Origin: Thermoplasmata archaeon
Lineage (GTDB): Archaea; Thermoplasmatota; Thermoplasmata; Lutacidiplasmatales; UBA184
Assembly: GCA_030043405.1 (NCBI GenBank)
Contig: JASHXS010000172.1
Coordinates: 1 to 13,641 of the forward strand
Direction of reading: 5' to 3'
Length of the DNA stretch: 13,641 nt
This document shows, piece by piece, positions 6,043 to 12,915 of the stretch (position 1 is its first letter; the number at the start of each line of letters is the position of its first letter). Under the pieces are notes generated by a model. That model saw nothing but the letters and a program-made list of their open reading frames with translations. It was not told where the DNA came from and made no database searches. The translations under genes and the position numbers were made by a program.

Positions 6043-8511
6043 GTGGCGGGCCAAACCTACCTCCCCATCGAGATCCTCGACTACGTCCAGGGTCACGCCC
6101 CGCCAGAGGAGTCGCCGTTCGGCATCAGCCAGAAGGAACTGGCCCGAGCCCTGGGCTACCACCCATGCTCCATGTCGCGTCCGCTGGAGTCCCTGGTCGA
6201 AGATGGCCTTCTCGAAGCGAAGAGAAGGCTGGTCCGGGACGGTATTCGGAAGCAGCTGACCTATCGACTGACGGAGTCGGGTCGACTCAAGCTTCGCCGC
6301 GAGACAAGGGAAGTCCCAATCCTTTCGGGGGAGATACCGGCTCCGCCCCACCCATTCCTGGGGCGTCGGGAAGAGCTGTCGATTCTGCTCGAGTACATCC
6401 GGGGCGGGCAGGATGCAACGGTGCTCATCGATGGACCGCCCGGAATGGGGAAGACGGCGCTGGTCAGCCGCCATCTACGGGATACCAGACGCGGCCGAAT
6501 CCCGTTCTGGTTCACCGTACGCTCTTCGAGTTCGCCCCGACAGTTCGTTACCGCCTTAGCCCACTCCCTGCAGTCCCTCGGCTCGCAGCAGCTGGCCTAC
6601 TACTCGCAGCTGCCGAAGCCCCCCACCGCGAAGGAAGTAGCGGATCTGGCGCGACGGGCATTGAAAGATACCCAGTTGGTCGCCGTGGTTGACGACACGC
6701 ACTTGGCGCCAGCCGAACTCCGTCGTTTCCTCCGCGAATTCGCGCAAGGACTGATGAAAGGCGACGGCCACCGACTCTACTTCATTTCACAAGAGGCGGC
6801 TCTCCCCGACATCCAGGACGCCCCGACCCACAGATTGACCGTCGGCGGCTTGGACCGTGTCTCGGCTCACGACTTGACCGACCGCGCCGGTGGTCTTTCC
6901 GATCGGTTCGAGACCATCTACCAGTCCACGATGGGTTCGCCTCTCCTGCTCAACCTCGCGGTGAGAAACCCGGATGTTGCGGGCCCAGTCTCCGCATTGC
7001 CGAGCGGTGTGCTTCGGCGGCTCCCGGAACACGAGCTACAAGCAGTCTTGCCGCTGGCAATCGCGAACGAACCCCTCCCGTTGAGCTTCCTGACCGAGGG
7101 GGGCGTACTCACCGCGCTGCGAATTCAGGAGCTCGGGAGAATGGGCATTCTCCACCCCACATTGCAGGGCCACGTCGAGGTCCTGCAGGTAGTCCGCGGG
7201 GCGATGCTCAACCAAGCGAGGCCCAGTCAGGAGCACGCCGCCCATCTTCGGCTCGCCTCGTACTATGGGCGGAGCCATCGCCCGGATTCCGTCCGCCTAA
7301 GGTTCGTCCACCTGGTAGAGGGAGAGGCATGGAAGTCGGCCCTGCAGCTCCTCGCCCAGAGCGAGAAAATCTTGCTCAGTCTCGGATACTCCGAGGCGCT
7401 GCGAAACGCGGTGCGGCACCTCTCAACCGCCCTCCCTCGAGGGCCCGCTAGAATTCGGGCATTGAACGCCGAAGTCAAACTTCTGCGACAGCATGCGAAC
7501 TATGCTGAGGCCATTACCTTCCTTCGTCGTGCTATCGAGGAGTCGGGGCACGATCCCGGCCTTACGTGTCAGGCCCAACTGGCGATTGTCGACCTACTGC
7601 TCCGGCTTCGCCAGATCCCGGAAGCGGAAGCCGAGTTTGAGCGCGCGAAGCAGCATGGAGCGCTAAATCGGAGGATCCAAGCGTTCCTTCTACTCGCACA
7701 GGCGCGACTGACCGATGTCAAGGGCGCCAAGCGGGAGGCTGAAGATCAATTCCGTTCTGCCTTCGAGTACTCGCGTAAGAACCGCATCACCGACCTCGCG
7801 CTCGAGAGCATCGCGGCTTGGACGAATCTAGTCGAAGTCTACGCGGGGCGGCACGAAGAGTCCCTCAGGGTCATCGCGGAGGCGCTACCCGAGGCCAGAG
7901 CGGAAGGTCGAATGGACCTTGTGTTCAACCTGCTACTGGTTCGGTCTCGCGCCTACACTTTCACCGGTAGGATCGACCTCGCCGAGCAGGAAATGAACTC
8001 TGTCCGCTCTGAGGCCGAGTCGCTCGGTTACGTCAATCAGCTCGCGTACGCGCTCAGTGGCCTCACCGCACTTGCATCGCTCGACGGCCGCCTCGAAGCG
8101 GCAGCCAACTACGCCCGCCAGGCCATCGCCTTGGCCGAGCGTTTGGGAAACGACATGGTGCTTGGCCACACCCTGGGCCTGCTGTGCTCGGTCGAACTCA
8201 GGTCCGCCGACAGCTCCAAACAGCCGGAGATGATTTCCGACTCAATTCTGCATGGCGAGCGCAGCGTCGAGATCCTGGGACGACTGTCGCCTTCAGACTC
8301 CCTTGCATCCGCCCATGCCTACCTGGCGGAAGCTTACAATGCAAAGAAGGACAACGGAAAGGCACTCGAGCACTTCGGCACGGCGATGGCATTGGCCTAT
8401 GAGTTGGGACTTGAGTGGATCAAGTCCTCCCTTAACCAAGAGCTGCCGAGCCTTGCGGCCGCTTTCGGTAGCCTGGTTCAAGCACCGACCACCGAGGCGG
8501 CGAAGACCTAG
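6043..8511 (+). CDS. HTH-STAND ATPase-TPR protein, probable ligand-responsive transcription regulator
   Basis: The 822-residue protein has three parts. Residues 8-88 form a winged helix-turn-helix: ISQKELARALGYHPCSMSRP is the helix pair, and the RLVRDGIRKQLTYRLTESG region is the wing. An ATPase module spans about 103-310. Its Walker A is GPPGMGKT at 131-138 and its Walker B is LVAVVDD ending at D217-D218. A sensor-like strand lies at 243-249 (HRLYFIS), and a GSP box in TMGSPLLLNL (296-305) is typical of STAND NTPases. The rest, to about 800, is helical TPR-like repeats with many A/L/Y/E positions such as AANYARQAIALAERLG. By analogy with MalT-type regulators, the TPR part would sense a ligand or partner and ATP would control oligomerisation. 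The GTG start lies after a GGGGAGGG stretch 14 bases upstream; an ATG at 6036 is out of frame. G+C is visibly lower than in neighbouring genes. A defence role is possible but no effector domain is seen. Confidence 0.85.
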   Translation: MAGQTYLPIEILDYVQGHAPPEESPFGISQKELARALGYHPCSMSRPLESLVEDGLLEAKRRLVRDGIRKQLTYRLTESGRLKLRRETREVPILSGEIPAPPHPFLGRREELSILLEYIRGGQDATVLIDGPPGMGKTALVSRHLRDTRRGRIPFWFTVRSSSSPRQFVTALAHSLQSLGSQQLAYYSQLPKPPTAKEVADLARRALKDTQLVAVVDDTHLAPAELRRFLREFAQGLMKGDGHRLYFISQEAALPDIQDAPTHRLTVGGLDRVSAHDLTDRAGGLSDRFETIYQSTMGSPLLLNLAVRNPDVAGPVSALPSGVLRRLPEHELQAVLPLAIANEPLPLSFLTEGGVLTALRIQELGRMGILHPTLQGHVEVLQVVRGAMLNQARPSQEHAAHLRLASYYGRSHRPDSVRLRFVHLVEGEAWKSALQLLAQSEKILLSLGYSEALRNAVRHLSTALPRGPARIRALNAEVKLLRQHANYAEAITFLRRAIEESGHDPGLTCQAQLAIVDLLLRLRQIPEAEAEFERAKQHGALNRRIQAFLLLAQARLTDVKGAKREAEDQFRSAFEYSRKNRITDLALESIAAWTNLVEVYAGRHEESLRVIAEALPEARAEGRMDLVFNLLLVRSRAYTFTGRIDLAEQEMNSVRSEAESLGYVNQLAYALSGLTALASLDGRLEAAANYARQAIALAERLGNDMVLGHTLGLLCSVELRSADSSKQPEMISDSILHGERSVEILGRLSPSDSLASAHAYLAEAYNAKKDNGKALEHFGTAMALAYELGLEWIKSSLNQELPSLAAAFGSLVQAPTTEAAKT

Positions 8512-8527
8512 CCGCTCTGGTTAAGGT

Positions 8528-8554
8528 CGAGGGGTGAGCCTTGCCCACCCCTCG
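8528..8554. terminator. Hairpin between convergent transcripts, possible bidirectional terminator
   Basis: CGAGGGGTG at 8528-8536 pairs perfectly with CACCCCTCG at 8546-8554 around a 9-base loop. It begins 16 bases after the TAG of the HTH-STAND gene and 6 bases past the stop of the putative 14-codon frame on the other strand, so it could end both transcripts. No long T tract follows in either direction. Confidence 0.5.
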
Positions 8555-8560
8555 GGCAGT

Positions 8561-8605
8561 TTAGTACTGCTCGCGGGGCGTGATCGGGACAGTGGGGACG
8601 TACAT
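8561..8605 (-). CDS. Putative 14-residue micropeptide or leader ORF
   Basis: On the minus strand an ATG at 8605 opens a 14-codon frame, MYVPTVPITPREQY, ending in TAA at 8561. Nine bases upstream is GGAGGTGA (8622-8615), a full-length match to the archaeal/bacterial anti-Shine-Dalgarno sequence. A TATA-like CTTAAATA (8654-8647) lies about 26 bases before the expected transcript start near 8624, and a stable hairpin follows the stop. The order TATA, strong SD, ATG, stop, hairpin is what a complete miniature transcription unit would show. I do not recognise the peptide. It could also be a small regulatory RNA in which the SD is incidental. Codon evidence is too short to test. Confidence 0.35.
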   Translation of the reverse strand: MYVPTVPITPREQY

Positions 8606-8612
8606 CGCTCGG

Positions 8613-8622
8613 GGTCACCTCC
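8613..8622 (-). promoter_or_regulatory. Strong Shine-Dalgarno sequence of the putative micropeptide
   Basis: The minus strand reads GGAGGTGACC. The GGAGGTGA core is 9 bases from the ATG at 8605. It is the longest anti-SD match noticed in the window, surprising in front of so short a frame. Confidence 0.5.
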
Positions 8623-8645
8623 AGTGCGCCCCCCCGGAAATCCGC

Positions 8646-8654
8646 CTATTTAAG
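8646..8654. promoter_or_regulatory. TATA-like element, possibly bidirectional
   Basis: CTATTTAAG on the given strand reads CTTAAATAG on the minus strand. Leftward it fits the putative micropeptide unit (start near 8624). Rightward it would start a transcript near 8677 that contains the hairpins at 8740-8788 but no convincing gene. Confidence 0.45.
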
Positions 8655-8874
8655 CCCGTGAAAAATCAACCTCGAAAAACGGTCGGATATACGGTGCGCA
8701 TGGACGCGCACTCATACACACAAATGCCAGAATTCTGATGTGAGCGGGGCCGCGAACGCTCACGCGTCTCCAACCCGCTCTCGCGGGTCGGGATGACACA
8801 GGGAAGCGCACCGACACCATAACATCTGCGTGCCCCCGACGGGGCCGCCCGCGGATGGGCAGGGGCCGCCGTGC

Positions 8875-9939
8875 CTATCGCGGGCGAGAAATCCGGACCT
8901 GATCCGCGGTCCAGTCGAACTTCAGACGGCGTCGCGGCTGCCACACCCGACGTCGGTCCCAGAGGGCCCCGACCAACAGGGGCAGACCGATGGAGGCTTC
9001 GACATGCGCCATCGACCGCGTCGCCGTCTTCGAGATCTTTCCCCACGACTGCGCCTCATCCAAGGTGCTGCCGGACAGGCCGCCCCAGTGGGGGACGTCG
9101 GTGGTGATCTGCAGGGCGTAGTAGTGACCCTCGCCTTCGCGACCGAAGGCGTAGTTCGCCATCACGATGCCGTCGTTGATCCAGTTCTTCGGGGTGCCGC
9201 CCCCGATATAGACGACCGCCGTCCGGGGCGACTGTCCCAGGATCTGGACCAGCTCGTAGTTGTCGCGGATCGAGTCGAGGATGAATCGGTCCGACCGTTT
9301 CCGGTTCGCCTGATAGTACAGCGTCAGTCCGATCCCGATCGAACTGTCGATGAGGGCGGGGGAGAACACGGGGATGCCGCGTCGGGCGGCCGTCGCCAGG
9401 ATGGAATTGGGGTCGTCGAACCGTTCGCCCAGGAACTGCAGATACTCCCGGGAGGAGGCGGGTCGCCGGGGGAACTGTTCGGTGATCTTGCCGATCGCCC
9501 GGTCGGTGTCCTCGAACTTGAGCTCGTCGACGTACGTGTCGTAGATCCGGTCGAGGTACAGGTCCCTCAGCTGGACGTCGTCTGCGGTGGGCGTCCCCAT
9601 CCAGTGACGTCCGCCGATGGTTTGGTACAGGTCCTGGTACATCACCGCCCCTGTGGTGGCGATGACGTCGACGAGGCCCCAGTCGACGAGGTCGCGGAGT
9701 ACCTTCCGGAGCCCGGCGGCGATCAGAGGGCCGGAGAGCCCCAGGAGGATGGTGGGGCGCTTCGGGTCGGTGAGGGCGTTCTCCCAGACTTCGAGGCACC
9801 GGCCCAGGTTCCGCGCCTGGATCGAAGTCGTGCGGAATTGGTCGAGCAAGTCGCCGAGTCCCTTGCCGCGAGAGACGTCGACCGGGCGGACCGCCTTCTT
9901 CAGAAATGAGCGCCGTCGCGAGGCCACCGACCGAGACAC
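8875..9939 (-). CDS. Deoxyhypusine synthase family protein, variant active site
   Basis: The 354-residue protein is a clear member of the deoxyhypusine synthase fold. The catalytic lysine block is present as EAQSWGKI with K301, preceded by GGLSGSTLDEA. An NAD-binding-type LGLSGPLIAAG lies at 66-76. DHS transfers an aminobutyl group from spermidine to a lysine of the translation factor aIF5A, in the cytoplasm. Two blocks differ from classical DHS. TTGAVMYQDL (95-104) replaces the usual TTAGGxEED, and GGGTPKNWIND (246-256) replaces GGGxxKHHIxN, so the histidine known to contact spermidine is Asn or Trp here. Such motifs resemble the DHS-like subgroup rather than canonical enzymes, so substrate use may differ. 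The GTG start at 9939 lies 27 bases from a TATA box and would be leaderless; the N-terminus is short and basic. It is divergent from the second ATPase gene. Confidence 0.85.
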   Translation of the reverse strand: MSRSVASRRRSFLKKAVRPVDVSRGKGLGDLLDQFRTTSIQARNLGRCLEVWENALTDPKRPTILLGLSGPLIAAGLRKVLRDLVDWGLVDVIATTGAVMYQDLYQTIGGRHWMGTPTADDVQLRDLYLDRIYDTYVDELKFEDTDRAIGKITEQFPRRPASSREYLQFLGERFDDPNSILATAARRGIPVFSPALIDSSIGIGLTLYYQANRKRSDRFILDSIRDNYELVQILGQSPRTAVVYIGGGTPKNWINDGIVMANYAFGREGEGHYYALQITTDVPHWGGLSGSTLDEAQSWGKISKTATRSMAHVEASIGLPLLVGALWDRRRVWQPRRRLKFDWTADQVRISRPR

Positions 9940-9960
9940 GGGTCGCCCAACGCGGGGAGG

Positions 9961-9970
9961 CTCAAATAGC
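9961..9970 (-). promoter_or_regulatory. TATA box of the deoxyhypusine synthase family gene
   Basis: The minus strand reads GCTATTTGAG. Its centre is 27 bases upstream of the GTG at 9939, the spacing expected for a leaderless transcript starting at that codon. This supports the chosen GTG start. Confidence 0.55.
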
Positions 9971-10033
9971 CGCCCGCGCGACGCCCTCGCTCGCCCTCGG
10001 CAGCCTCATAATCCTCATCCGGGTAGAACCGGG

Positions 10034-10039
10034 GGAGGT
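10034..10039 (+). promoter_or_regulatory. Shine-Dalgarno site that fixes the GTG start of the second ATPase gene
   Basis: GGAGGT ends 5 bases before the GTG at 10045 and supports that codon. A weak TATA-like TCATAAT lies at 10006-10012, about 36 bases before the start. Confidence 0.6.
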
Positions 10040-10044
10040 TCCGG

Positions 10045-12330
10045 GTGCCTTCCCTGCCGTCTCCGTTTCTCCGTGCGCTCGAGGGGCTGACGGAGAACTC
10101 GGGCCGCACCGTCGTGGTGGCCGGTCCGCCGCTGAGCGGCAAGTCGAAACTGCTGGAGGAGTTCCGAGCCCGGCTGGGCGAACGCGAGGCGAAGGTCGTC
10201 CAGTTGCGGGGGAGCTACCGGCTGCGGTCCGTCCCGTTCGGGGCGCTCGACGGCCTACAGGACCCCACCAAGTCGGGGGCGAGTGGAGGCGACGACTCGA
10301 CCGGTGACGGCGACCTCGCGCCCCTCCCGGCGGCCGTCGTCCCCGTCCCCTTCCTGGGGGACAACCTGCCGCGGAGTCGGCGGGGGCGTACGGCGCGGCC
10401 CCGCTCCTCGTTCCTGGGGGCGCCGGCCCGCGGGCGCTCGGCCAACGAGGGCGATCCGGACGGCTACTGGCACCAGTTGCTGGAGGGATTCCGCGGGGAC
10501 CACCCGATCCCGTTTGTGATCGTCATCGAAGACGCGACCCTGTTCGACGCGGACAGCCGGGAGTTCATCATCTCCCTCTCGCGCCGAGCTCGGTTCCGAC
10601 CGTTCGTCATCGTACTGGCGCTCGACTCCTCCAACCCCGGGTACATCGCCTGGGAGGAGGGATTCCTGGGACGCGGGGACGTGGACTGGGTCCACATCTC
10701 GGAGCCGCTGCGCGATCCGCGCGAGGCCCATCGGCTCAAGGCGGTCTACGACGACCTCCCCGTGCTCAGCCAGCGGGTCGCCGGTTTCGTGGCGTTGCTG
10801 GGTGGCAGTGTCGGAGAGGTGGTCCTCTCCCGTGTGACTCGCCTCAGTTTCGCGCAGCTGGGCGAGGCGATGCTGCCGGCCGCCGGCGTGGGCCTGCTGA
10901 AGGTGACGGAGGGGAAGGTCACGATCCCGCACCTGCCCTGGGTTCCGCTCACCGGTGACATGATCCCGGAGACCCAGCGGAAGGAGATGCATCTCGAGAT
11001 CGCCAATGCTCTCTCCGCGCTCTCGCCGGAACCGAACCTGGCCCGCCGGATCGAGGTCGCTCGGCACTACCTCGCCTGGATGCGGGGCCCGATGGCGCTT
11101 CGGAACCTGCTCGAGGCCGCCGAGCTTTCCCTCCAGTTGTTGGCGTTCGACAACGCGGAGGAACTCTTGTCGGAGGCGCTCGGTTGCACGGGCGCGGTCA
11201 CCGCGAGCGAACGGCTGGGCGTGGAAGCCGAGTTGCGTCTCCTGCACGCACGGGCCCTCTTCTATGCCGGACGGGTGACCGAGGGCGAAGCCGAGCTGCG
11301 CGACGGCCTGACGAGCGCCTTCCAGGCGCACGTACCGCCCGACGAGATCGCCGAGTGGTTCGAGCCGCTGGTGCTGGCCATTCGCGCGGTGGGTCCGCGG
11401 CCGAGCCTCGCCTCGGTCCTTTCCGAGATCGCGGAACGGGCCCACGACGACCGGGCGCTGGAGATCGAGGTCCTGGTCGAGTCGCTGCTGGCCGAGTTCC
11501 ACCAGGAGCGGAGGGATTTCGCCCGGGCCCGCGCCGAGTCCCATCGAGCGGCGCTCATCGGACGACGGCTGGTCGAGGGCCAATTGCAGGGCATGGCCCT
11601 GGTCGCCGTCGGGCTCTCGCGCATGGAGGGCACCGCGGAGGAGCAGGCGCAGGCCGCGCGCTTCCTTCGAGCGGCTCGACTGGTCCTTGGACGAGCTCGA
11701 CGGTGGGAACTCGACTACATGGCCGAGGACCTCGAGGCCCGCCTCCTCGAGAACCGGGGGGAGGCCGCCGCGGCCCGTCAGATGCGGGAGCGCAGTGTGG
11801 CGACGGTCCAGCGCCAGAAACTCCTGCCGATCGAGCTGGCCCACCGGCTGGCCATCATCGAAGCGACCCTCGACGAGGGTACGACCCGCGGGGTGCAGGA
11901 GTCGCTAACCCGCGCGCGGAGCGTGGCCGAGACGCTGCACCTTCTCCCCCCGTCGCCCCTCCTGCTCCGGCTGTGGCTGGTCGAAGGCCGCGTGGCGGCA
12001 ATGGAGGAGTCGAACGAGATCGCCCGGGAGCGCTGGCTCGCAGTGGCGGACGAGCCCGGCCCTTCCGGCCTCCCCCGTCCGCACGCGGAGGCTCTCGTCC
12101 GCCTCGCCTTGCTCGAGTTCGCCCGAAAGCGCCCGGACGACGCCGGACCGTTCGTCCAAATGCTCGAGAACCCGAGGGTGGTGGCGGCCCTGCCGACGGC
12201 GTGGCACGGGATCGTTCCCAACCTGGCGACCGTCGCCGGCGGGACAGACCACGGGGGGGGTCGGCTACCTCCCGCCGAATCCCCCGCCCGCCGCCGCGAC
12301 CCCGAGCGCCGGGAACGCGCCCGGCGCTAG
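10045..12330 (+). CDS. P-loop (AAA_16/STAND-like) ATPase with helical-repeat C-terminal half
   Basis: In this 761-residue protein Walker A is GPPLSGKS at residues 27-34. Walker B is FVIVIED, ending at E162-D163. A sensor-1-like strand follows (FRPFVIVLALDSS, 184-196). Between the Walker motifs, residues 71-140 are a low-complexity, Gly/Ser/Asp/Arg/Pro-rich insertion that looks disordered. From about 330 to 730 the sequence is alpha-helical and TPR-like (for example FDNAEELLSEALG and ALFYAGRVTEGEAELRDGL), suited to protein-protein contacts. Unlike the protein encoded at 6043-8511 it has no N-terminal DNA-binding domain; the P-loop begins almost at once. It is probably an ATP-dependent scaffold or signalling protein; partner and function are unknown. 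The last 66 bases overlap the 3' end of the convergent GDT1-type gene. The tail (residues ~735-761) is arginine-rich, follows a G8 run, and may reflect a frameshift. Confidence 0.75.
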   Translation: MPSLPSPFLRALEGLTENSGRTVVVAGPPLSGKSKLLEEFRARLGEREAKVVQLRGSYRLRSVPFGALDGLQDPTKSGASGGDDSTGDGDLAPLPAAVVPVPFLGDNLPRSRRGRTARPRSSFLGAPARGRSANEGDPDGYWHQLLEGFRGDHPIPFVIVIEDATLFDADSREFIISLSRRARFRPFVIVLALDSSNPGYIAWEEGFLGRGDVDWVHISEPLRDPREAHRLKAVYDDLPVLSQRVAGFVALLGGSVGEVVLSRVTRLSFAQLGEAMLPAAGVGLLKVTEGKVTIPHLPWVPLTGDMIPETQRKEMHLEIANALSALSPEPNLARRIEVARHYLAWMRGPMALRNLLEAAELSLQLLAFDNAEELLSEALGCTGAVTASERLGVEAELRLLHARALFYAGRVTEGEAELRDGLTSAFQAHVPPDEIAEWFEPLVLAIRAVGPRPSLASVLSEIAERAHDDRALEIEVLVESLLAEFHQERRDFARARAESHRAALIGRRLVEGQLQGMALVAVGLSRMEGTAEEQAQAARFLRAARLVLGRARRWELDYMAEDLEARLLENRGEAAAARQMRERSVATVQRQKLLPIELAHRLAIIEATLDEGTTRGVQESLTRARSVAETLHLLPPSPLLLRLWLVEGRVAAMEESNEIARERWLAVADEPGPSGLPRPHAEALVRLALLEFARKRPDDAGPFVQMLENPRVVAALPTAWHGIVPNLATVAGGTDHGGGRLPPAESPARRRDPERRERARR

Positions 12331-12906
12331 CCCGTAGAGGATCGTCACGATCCCGACGATCGTGAGCACGACGACCACGATCTTTCGCAGGGTCATCGGG
12401 TCCACGCGGACTCCCAGCCGGACGCCGAGGGCCACGTCCCACGCCGCCACGGTCACGAGGGCGGCAGAGCCCGCCACCAGGACGACGAGCCAGCCCCACT
12501 CGGAGACGAAGACCACCTCGAAGATCATGGTCGTGTCCAACATCTCGAGCAGGAAGATGGTTCCAAAGGTCACGGCGAAGACGGAGCCGGGCCGGGCCGC
12601 GCGGGCTTCCGCGGTCTCGGGCGGTTGCGAGTAGACCCAGGCGGCGTAGGCGAGCAGCACGACGCCCCCCGCGACCCGAAGCCAACCGATGCGGCCGGGC
12701 CCGAGCACGTCCGCCAGTACGGTCCCCACGGTGACGGCCACCACCGTCGACCCGACGAAGGCGAGCGCGCCGCCCGCGAACGTCGGCAGGGGCCGGGACC
12801 GGGCGGCGATCGCGATCAGCGCGAAGCTCGTCCGGTCGAACAGCTCGAGTCCCCCGACGACCCCGAAGACGATCAGGAACCCGGTGGCGACTCCGAGGTC
12901 GACCAC
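12265..12906 (-). CDS. GDT1/TMEM165 (UPF0016) family membrane protein, probable divalent cation transporter
   Basis: The 213-residue protein is strongly hydrophobic with about six membrane helices (roughly 5-22, 42-66, 76-92, 107-130, 138-160, 172-193), arranged as two three-helix repeats. Each repeat carries the family's acidic signature in a helix: ELFDRT at 21-26 and EMLDTT at 121-126, exactly 100 residues apart. The usual motif is E-x-G-D-(K/R)-(S/T), so both copies are variants: Gly is Phe or Leu, and the basic residue of the second is Thr. Family members move Mn2+ or Ca2+ across membranes, usually in exchange for protons. The GTG start lies 9 bases after the pyrI stop without an evident Shine-Dalgarno site, suggesting translational coupling in a pyrB-pyrI-GDT1 operon. 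Its 3' end overlaps the convergent ATPase gene by 66 bases. Confidence 0.75.
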   Translation of the reverse strand: MVDLGVATGFLIVFGVVGGLELFDRTSFALIAIAARSRPLPTFAGGALAFVGSTVVAVTVGTVLADVLGPGRIGWLRVAGGVVLLAYAAWVYSQPPETAEARAARPGSVFAVTFGTIFLLEMLDTTMIFEVVFVSEWGWLVVLVAGSAALVTVAAWDVALGVRLGVRVDPMTLRKIVVVVLTIVGIVTILYGLAPGAFPALGVAAAGGGFGGR

Positions 12907-12915
12907 GGGTGGGGT

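Larger units (their letters stand above)
8512..8874. other. 363-base gap: hairpins, shared TATA-like element, possible tiny gene
   Basis: From left to right the gap contains a 9-bp-stem hairpin (8528-8554) and a 14-codon reading frame on the minus strand with a strong ribosome binding site (8561-8605). An A/T-rich TATTTAAG follows at 8647-8654 that could serve either strand. A run of A-rich sequence leads to GGATATA (8685-8691), and two short perfect hairpins lie at 8740-8763 and 8773-8788. I looked for SRP RNA, RNase P, tRNA and C/D-box signatures and saw none. Confidence 0.6.

Noticed and set aside
5997..6692. A plus-strand frame starting inside the 20-bp palindrome, overlapping the HTH-STAND gene
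   Set aside because: It is out of frame with the ATPase protein and shows no domain; the palindrome creates start-like codons on both strands.
8700..8738. A 12-codon plus-strand ORF (MDAHSYTQMPEF) after a GGATATA element
   Set aside because: It has no Shine-Dalgarno site, the TATA-like element is too close to the ATG, and there is no supporting context.
8830..9909. A 359-codon open frame on the plus strand opposite the deoxyhypusine synthase family gene
   Set aside because: It is antisense to a gene with clear family motifs; its composition (Asp/Arg/Gly/Val-rich) is that of a GC-rich shadow frame and no motif was recognised.
10255..11844. A 529-codon open frame on the minus strand opposite the second ATPase gene
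   Set aside because: The plus-strand frame has Walker A, Walker B and helical repeats plus an SD-preceded start. The antisense frame is low in hydrophobic pattern and rich in R/G/Q/H, typical of high-GC shadows.
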